A stretch of DNA of 64,000 bases from Treponema parvum (GTDB lineage: Bacteria > Spirochaetota > Spirochaetia > Treponematales > Treponemataceae): positions 1,240,001-1,304,000 of the forward strand of contig NZ_CP054142.1 of NCBI RefSeq assembly GCF_017893965.1. Reading direction: 5' to 3'. The position numbers were made by a program, and so were the translations under genes. The notes below the pieces were generated by a model. The model ran no database searches. It was not told where the DNA came from and saw only the letters and a program-made list of their open reading frames with translations. Below are positions 59,845 through 64,000 of this stretch, piece after piece (positions within the stretch are counted from its first letter, which is position 1; each line of letters begins with the position of its first letter).

Positions 59845-61479
59845 ATGGAAAATAAAATGTTTTGTTATCAATGTCAGGAAACAGCCGGCTGCACCGGATG
59901 TACGCAAATGGGGGTGTGCGGGAAATCCCCTTCGGTAGCCGCTATGCAGGATTTACTGATATATGTTAGCAAGGGAATTTCGGAAATTACTACAAGACTT
60001 AGAGATGAAGGGGTAAAGATTCCCAAAGAAATAAATCACTTGGTTACATTGAATCTTTTTATAACCATAACAAACGCCAATTTCGATGAAGATACGATAA
60101 CAGATAAAATTGTTTTAACATTGAATAAAAAACAAGAGCTTTTAACTTTATTAAAAAACAAGAACGGTCTTTCCGATGCGGCGACTTGGGACGTAATGGA
60201 CAAAAGCGCGTATGCTGCAAAAGCAAAAAGTGTAGGGGTTCTTGCTACTGAAAATGAAGACATACGAAGTTTGCGGGAACTTATAATTTACGGCCTTAAA
60301 GGGCTTTCCGCATACAGTAAACATGCAAATGCGCTTTTAAAAGATGATGAAGAAACGGATGCTTTCTTGCAAAGAGCCCTTGCAAAAACGCTTGATGACA
60401 GTCTCGGTATTGACGAACTTGTTGCTCTCACATTGGAAACCGGCAAATACGGCGTCGCAGGCATGGCGCTGTTGGACGATGCAAATACTTCCGCTTACGG
60501 AAATCCTGAAATCACAAAGGTAAACATAGGAGTGGGTAAAAATCCTGGTATCCTCATATCCGGCCATGATCTTAAAGATATGGAAATGTTGCTAGAACAG
60601 ACAAAGGGAACGGGAATTGATGTGTACACACATTCTGAAATGCTTCCGGCACATTATTATCCCACATTTAAAAAATATTCTCACTTTGTAGGCAATTACG
60701 GAAACGCATGGTGGAAACAAAAGGAAGAATTCGAGAGTTTTAACGGTCCTATTTTAATGACTACAAACTGTATAGTTCCGCCCAAGCCGAGTTATAAGGA
60801 CAGGCTTTATACAACGGGATCTGCGGGATTTCCGGGATGTAAGCATATTTCAGGAGATATCGGCGAGACAAAAGATTTTTCACAGATAATAGAACAGGCT
60901 AAGACTTGTCCGCCTCCTGTAGAAATTGAAAGCGGACAAATTATAGGCGGATTTGCACATAACCAGGTGATCGCTCTTGCCGATACGATCGTATCGGCAG
61001 TCAAAAGCGGCGCCATTAAAAAATTTGTGGTGATGGGCGGCTGCGACGGAAGAGCAAAGGCTAGAAATTATTATACCGATTTTGCAAAGGCTCTTCCCAA
61101 AGATGCCGTTATCTTAACCGCCGGATGCGCAAAATATAAATACAATAAATTAGACCTAGGCGATATAGAAGGAATTCCGAGAGTTTTGGATGCAGGGCAG
61201 TGTAACGATTCTTATTCACTTGCCCTTATTGCTCTAAAATTAAAGGAAGTTTTCGGTCTCGAAAATATAAATGATTTGCCGATCATTTATAATATTGCAT
61301 GGTATGAGCAAAAAGCCGTTATAGTATTGCTTGCGCTTTTGTATTTGGGAATAAAAAATATTCATTTGGGACCGACTTTGCCTGCTTTCTTTTCCGCAAA
61401 TGTTGCAAAAGTTTTGGTCGAAAAGTTTAAAATCAGCGGCATAGGCACAGTCGATGACGATATGAAACTTTTTTTCTAA
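59845..61479 (+). CDS. hcp: Hybrid-cluster protein (hydroxylamine reductase / nitric oxide reductase)
   Basis: The protein has 544 residues from the ATG at 59845 (AGGAGG upstream); the longer frame from 59818 has no support. The N-terminal cysteine motif [21 protein letters not shown] is split here by its spacing and carries the first cluster. Later CxGxP- and G-C-type blocks supply the 4Fe-2S-2O hybrid cluster, for example the stretch ending [11 protein letters not shown], then [17 protein letters not shown] and [11 protein letters not shown]. Hcp reduces hydroxylamine in vitro and is linked to nitric-oxide detoxification in vivo. The reductase partner Hcr is not beside it. An intrinsic terminator follows. 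Confidence 0.95.
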   Translation: MENKMFCYQCQETAGCTGCTQMGVCGKSPSVAAMQDLLIYVSKGISEITTRLRDEGVKIPKEINHLVTLNLFITITNANFDEDTITDKIVLTLNKKQELLTLLKNKNGLSDAATWDVMDKSAYAAKAKSVGVLATENEDIRSLRELIIYGLKGLSAYSKHANALLKDDEETDAFLQRALAKTLDDSLGIDELVALTLETGKYGVAGMALLDDANTSAYGNPEITKVNIGVGKNPGILISGHDLKDMEMLLEQTKGTGIDVYTHSEMLPAHYYPTFKKYSHFVGNYGNAWWKQKEEFESFNGPILMTTNCIVPPKPSYKDRLYTTGSAGFPGCKHISGDIGETKDFSQIIEQAKTCPPPVEIESGQIIGGFAHNQVIALADTIVSAVKSGAIKKFVVMGGCDGRAKARNYYTDFAKALPKDAVILTAGCAKYKYNKLDLGDIEGIPRVLDAGQCNDSYSLALIALKLKEVFGLENINDLPIIYNIAWYEQKAVIVLLALLYLGIKNIHLGPTLPAFFSANVAKVLVEKFKISGIGTVDDDMKLFF

Positions 61480-61512
61480 GAAATATATCGGCAAAAAGTA
61501 CAAACAGTTTTT

Positions 61513-61557
61513 AAACGCCCATTCTTAGTGTAAGAGGAGGATGGGCGTTTTTTGTTT
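61513..61557 (+). terminator. Terminator after hcp
   Basis: The 10-bp stem AAACGCCCAT / ATGGGCGTTT (61513-61522, 61541-61550) is followed by Ts. Beyond it, up to 61737, I see no gene, only AT-rich sequence. Confidence 0.8.
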
Positions 61558-61737
61558 TTCAGTATTTTTATTTTTATATTAGTAGACAGAATATACATTA
61601 TTGATAGTTGTGGGTGTTATGGAAAAATCAAATAATCGGTGCGGTTATACCAGGATTCGATGTATTAAAAAAATTGCGTTGTAGGCAGCCTTCGAATCCA
61701 GGTATTGTCGTAAAGGCAATATCAGGTTGAAACGGGT

Positions 61738-61744
61738 GTTAGGT
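61738..61744. mobile_element. Integron-type core site GTTAGGT at the left cassette edge
   Basis: GTTAGGT fits the GTTRRRY core, and its first bases overlap the stop codon of the Vat-like gene. No full attC palindrome is visible to its left, so it may be a decayed site or the attachment point where cassettes joined the chromosome. Confidence 0.4.
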
Positions 61745-62386
61745 GATCTTAATATCACTAATTTCTCGTAATTTACTTACATCATCTGAGGTAAGTATCT
61801 CGAGATTTGTCGTTATTTTTTCTATTGGCCAATCCCACCATTTTATACTTTCTAAAAGATCAATAATTTCATTATCAAATCTTTTTCGTATTAATTTTGC
61901 AGGATTTCCTCCAACGATTGAATATGGTTCTACATCTTTTACTACAACAGAATTTGATGCAATTATTGAACCATTACCTATCTTTATTCCGGGCATTATT
62001 AAAGAATTATAACCAATCCACACATCATTCTGAATTACCGTATCACCTTTAATTGGTAACTCTTCCATTTCTGGTGTTGTTTTTTCCCATCCATTTCTAA
62101 ATATTGAAAATGGATATGTTGTGAAACAATTCATTTTATGATTTGCACCATTCATTATGAACTTAACATCTCGGGCAATGGCACAAAACTTTCCAATAAT
62201 TAATTTGTCTCCAATGAATGGATAATGATACAGAACATTATTTTCAAAGTTTTCTGAATTTACTGGATCATCATAATACGAATAATCACCAACGATTATA
62301 TTTGGATTAGTAATTGTATTCTTAATAAAACATACTTGATCAAACCCCTTCATGGGGTGTATTTCATTGGGTTGAGGACCGTACAT
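61739..62386 (-). CDS. Vat-like xenobiotic (streptogramin A) O-acetyltransferase
   Basis: The 215-residue protein is of the left-handed beta-helix hexapeptide acetyltransferase type. The stretches VGDYSYYDD, LYHYPFIGDKLIIGKFCAI and FIMNGANHKMNCFTTYPF, with catalytic H83, and the late KGDTVIQNDVWIG and VVKDVEPYSIVGGNPAK match the Vat (VatA/VatD) group closely, including the KWWDWPIEKI tail. Members acetylate streptogramin A antibiotics, but the chloramphenicol-like CatB group is related, so resistance needs testing. AT-rich codon use differs from the flanks. AGGAG precedes the ATG. Both ends lie next to integron-like core sites. Confidence 0.82.
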   Translation of the reverse strand: MYGPQPNEIHPMKGFDQVCFIKNTITNPNIIVGDYSYYDDPVNSENFENNVLYHYPFIGDKLIIGKFCAIARDVKFIMNGANHKMNCFTTYPFSIFRNGWEKTTPEMEELPIKGDTVIQNDVWIGYNSLIMPGIKIGNGSIIASNSVVVKDVEPYSIVGGNPAKLIRKRFDNEIIDLLESIKWWDWPIEKITTNLEILTSDDVSKLREISDIKIT

Positions 62387-62543
62387 ATAAAACTCCTATA
62401 ATTATTATGGTGAAGATAATTTATATAAATTTTATATGTTCATTTCTGGCCTTTTCTCCTCTCGATTATTACAGATATATATTTACCACATTTATCTTTA
62501 ATGTGTAAATAATCTTCTTTTTTCTTGCCCGCCGAAGGCGTGC

Positions 62544-62611
62544 ACCTAACAGGGGTTTAAACCGCAAATGGGCGTCGTCCTATTTTGTCGGCTTTGAAAA
62601 CTGTGTTAGGT
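62544..62611. mobile_element. attC-like recombination site (68 bases)
   Basis: The site begins with ACCTAAC (fits RYYYAAC, 62544-62550) and ends with GTTAGGT (fits GTTRRRY, 62605-62611). Just inside, the arms keep partial complementarity with an extra base (the GTTTAAACC region against the GGCTTTGAAAAC region), around a central stretch of about 24 bases. This is the form of an integron gene-cassette attC site. It stands between the Vat-like and HicB-like genes. No integrase gene is in the window. Confidence 0.6.
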
Positions 62612-62618
62612 TTTATTT

Positions 62619-62960
62619 CTAATAAACCAACTGCATATTCGATATTTCATCTTTTAATGATTTTTCTACAAAGCTATTCAAAGACATATCCAATTTTTTT
62701 GCAGCAAGAGCAACCTGGCTATGAAATAATGGAGAAAGACGAACATTGAATTTTCCTGAATAAGGTTTTCCTGGTTCAATTCCATCTTCCTTACACCACT
62801 CAAGATAATCATCAACAGAAGCACGAAATTCATTTTCCATCTCATCAACAGTCGTTCCCTGAAAAGTAATTACAGTACGAGTATTGATTACCTCTCCAGT
62901 AAATACATGAGCTTCATCATCATATTCAACAGTTGCAATAAATCCCTTATAAGTCATCAT
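62619..62960 (-). CDS. HicB-family antitoxin-like protein
   Basis: The 113-residue protein has an N-terminal HicB partial RNase H-like fold (YKGFIATVEYDDEAHVFTGEVI, then TVDEMENEFRASVDDYLEWC). The C-terminal ribbon-helix-helix is KFNVRLSPLFHSQVALAAKKLDMSLNSFVEKSLKDE. It lies 8 bases from the end of the attC-like site, as expected for a cassette gene. A HicA toxin gene is not visible; upstream only a 30-codon frame overlaps its start. GGGGTG precedes the ATG. It may be a lone antitoxin or a stabilising element. Confidence 0.82.
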   Translation of the reverse strand: MMTYKGFIATVEYDDEAHVFTGEVINTRTVITFQGTTVDEMENEFRASVDDYLEWCKEDGIEPGKPYSGKFNVRLSPLFHSQVALAAKKLDMSLNSFVEKSLKDEISNMQLVY

Positions 62961-63039
62961 TCTTCACCCCTGCGTTTTCTAAAAATCTACGCATAGATTT
63001 TACAGCACCTTTCAGTACTACGAACAAGTCTTCATACAT
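62947..63039 (-). CDS. Possible 30-residue overlapping small ORF upstream of hicB
   Basis: A 30-codon frame starts at the ATG at 63039 and stops inside the first codons of hicB. The predicted peptide begins MYEDLFVVLKGAVKSMRRFL. The overlap with the hicB start suggests translational coupling, but the piece may equally be a remnant of a toxin gene. No strong ribosome-binding site is seen. Confidence 0.3.
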   Translation of the reverse strand: MYEDLFVVLKGAVKSMRRFLENAGVKNDDL

Positions 63040-63155
63040 ATTTTTATTAAACTATAATGCATTTTTATTATAAATTGATACTGTGACGGTTTCCGCACTG
63101 TGACCGGTCGTCAGGCCGCAGCGCACTGCAATGCGGCACGGCGAACCGGCAAGAA

Positions 63156-63989
63156 TTATTCTTTTACGCCGCCGCTCGTCATTCCTGCAATCAAGTATCG
63201 CTGTAAGAACATAAACAGCAAAACTACAGGCAACGAAGTAAGAATTGAAGCGGCGCACAAACTTCCCCATTCGATTCCGTATTCGCCTATGTACATGTTA
63301 AGACCTACAGGCAAGGTTCTTTGAGCTGCGGTTGAAGTAAACATTACGGCAAACATGAGCTCGTCCCATGCGTGTATAAAGGCGTAGATCGCAGTCGCTA
63401 TAATTCCGGGCAAAGCCAGCGGAAGCACTATTTTAAAAAGAACGCCCGTTCTGGAACAACCGTCGATCGTTGCGGCTTCGTCTAGGTCTTGCGGAATGCC
63501 CGCAAAATAACCGATCAGCATGTATATAACATACGGAAGAGAAAAAGAAGTATATGCGAATATGAGACTTCCTTTTGTGTTTAGCAAATGCAGTCCTCTC
63601 ATGATAACAAAAAGAGGTATGATTATGAGAACCTTGGGAAACATCTGACTCGAAAGTAAAAATTTTCTTAAGGTGGTTTCACCTTTAAAACGAAAGCGGC
63701 TGAAAGCATAGCTTGCGGTAATTGAAATAAACACGCACAACAGCGTAGTACACCCCGAAACTATCGCACTGTTTTTGAATTGTCTCGGAAAATCGGTCGT
63801 TTTTATTACCGAAGCATAGTTTTTTAAAGTCGGGCTGGAAGGCCAATACTTTACCACAGGTGTGTGTATTTCGTTTTCAGGTTTTACGGATGTAATAAAC
63901 GCCCATGCAAGCGGAATTAGGGAATATAAGCTGATCAGCAATGCAGGAATCCATACTAAAAGCAAACGCTTTGCGACATTCTTTTTCAT
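63156..63989 (-). CDS. Carbohydrate ABC transporter permease, MalG type
   Basis: The 277-residue protein has six membrane segments. The permease signature ending the EAA loop is EAATIDGCSRTGVLFKIVLPLALPGI near residue 190, and the N-terminal SLIPLAWAFITSVKPENEI is typical of the CUT1 family. It would pair with a MalF-type permease and a binding protein that must lie upstream, beyond the right edge. The start at 63989 is 11 bases from the window end, so its ribosome-binding site is only partly visible. Downstream (63060-63155) are GC-rich inverted repeats, for example GCCGCA/TGCGGC, that may terminate it. Confidence 0.9.
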   Translation of the reverse strand: MKKNVAKRLLLVWIPALLISLYSLIPLAWAFITSVKPENEIHTPVVKYWPSSPTLKNYASVIKTTDFPRQFKNSAIVSGCTTLLCVFISITASYAFSRFRFKGETTLRKFLLSSQMFPKVLIIIPLFVIMRGLHLLNTKGSLIFAYTSFSLPYVIYMLIGYFAGIPQDLDEAATIDGCSRTGVLFKIVLPLALPGIIATAIYAFIHAWDELMFAVMFTSTAAQRTLPVGLNMYIGEYGIEWGSLCAASILTSLPVVLLFMFLQRYLIAGMTSGGVKE

Positions 63990-64000
63990 TTAAATTCCAC

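Noticed and set aside
63060-63155. Possible second attC site right of hicB
   Set aside because: There are inverted repeats (GCCGCA/TGCGGC) but no GTTRRRY or RYYYAAC core words; more likely the terminator region of the MalG-type gene.

Overview
The window looks like chromosome of a spirochaete of the Treponema group. The minus-strand block rpsB-tsf-frr-uppS-cdsA-dxr-rseP is the gene order I know from treponemes. It sits among several secreted or HEAT-repeat proteins of treponemal type, a PilZ protein, an EF-G-like GTPase and spirochaete-style housekeeping genes. All calls come from reading the sequence; no database search was run.

Layout. 1-5403: the tail of an ornithine-cyclodeaminase-like gene, a YkvI-type membrane protein, a split chromate transporter, deoD, a nucleotidyltransferase and manA. 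5467-13110: an EF-G-like GTPase, yebC, ruvC, manC, a secreted protein, a SemiSWEET and glgA. 13221-21998 (minus strand): a secreted beta-propeller protein, rseP, dxr, cdsA, uppS, frr, tsf, rpsB and maf. 22051-31810: tRNA-Arg, a HEAT protein, a lipoprotein, coaD, rpmF-acpP-rnc, tRNA-Gly, a YkgJ-type protein, a secreted propeller protein, rnz, a hydrolase-membrane fusion and a CPBP protease. 31842-39358: a plus-strand run of PilZ, HEAT, comEC, rsmA, yggS, a small membrane protein and two pseudouridine synthases. 39437-49816: a visibly AT-richer island with a LacI regulator and a probable operon of glycyl radical enzyme, its activase, a rhamnulokinase-like kinase, a sugar ABC transporter and a class II aldolase. 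50024-55845: tRNA-Leu, three overlapping minus-strand genes and mfd. 56019-61479: a probable nitrosative-stress or redox module described below. 61738-63039: what looks like integron gene-cassette DNA with a Vat-like acetyltransferase and a HicB-like protein. 63156-63989: a sugar ABC permease.

How the genes work together. The most interesting region is 55877-61479. A cytosolic solute-binding-like protein with an N-terminal DUF1858-like domain, a SIMIBI-type GTPase with two CxxC pairs, a soluble ABC ATPase that also has a DUF1858-like N-terminus, and a Crp/Fnr regulator form one tight operon next to hcp. The operon promoter and the hcp promoter each carry the palindrome GTAAC-N4-GTTAC, centred exactly 29.5 bases upstream of the first base of the -10 box, which is the classic -41.5 activator position. 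In the operon promoter the palindrome is also the stem of the mfd terminator. This argues that the Crp/Fnr protein controls both units and that the three unknown proteins serve Hcp or the same stress.

The sugar island encodes import (RbsABC type), a kinase, an aldolase and a B12-independent glycyl radical dehydratase candidate. This fits fucose or rhamnose breakdown through lactaldehyde and 1,2-propanediol, although no isomerase is present. A second general observation is that several genes (chrA, deoD, coaD, rnz, the lipoprotein at 23123 and the secreted protein at 10346) start 6-9 bases after a -10 box and have no Shine-Dalgarno sequence, so their mRNAs are probably leaderless or nearly so.
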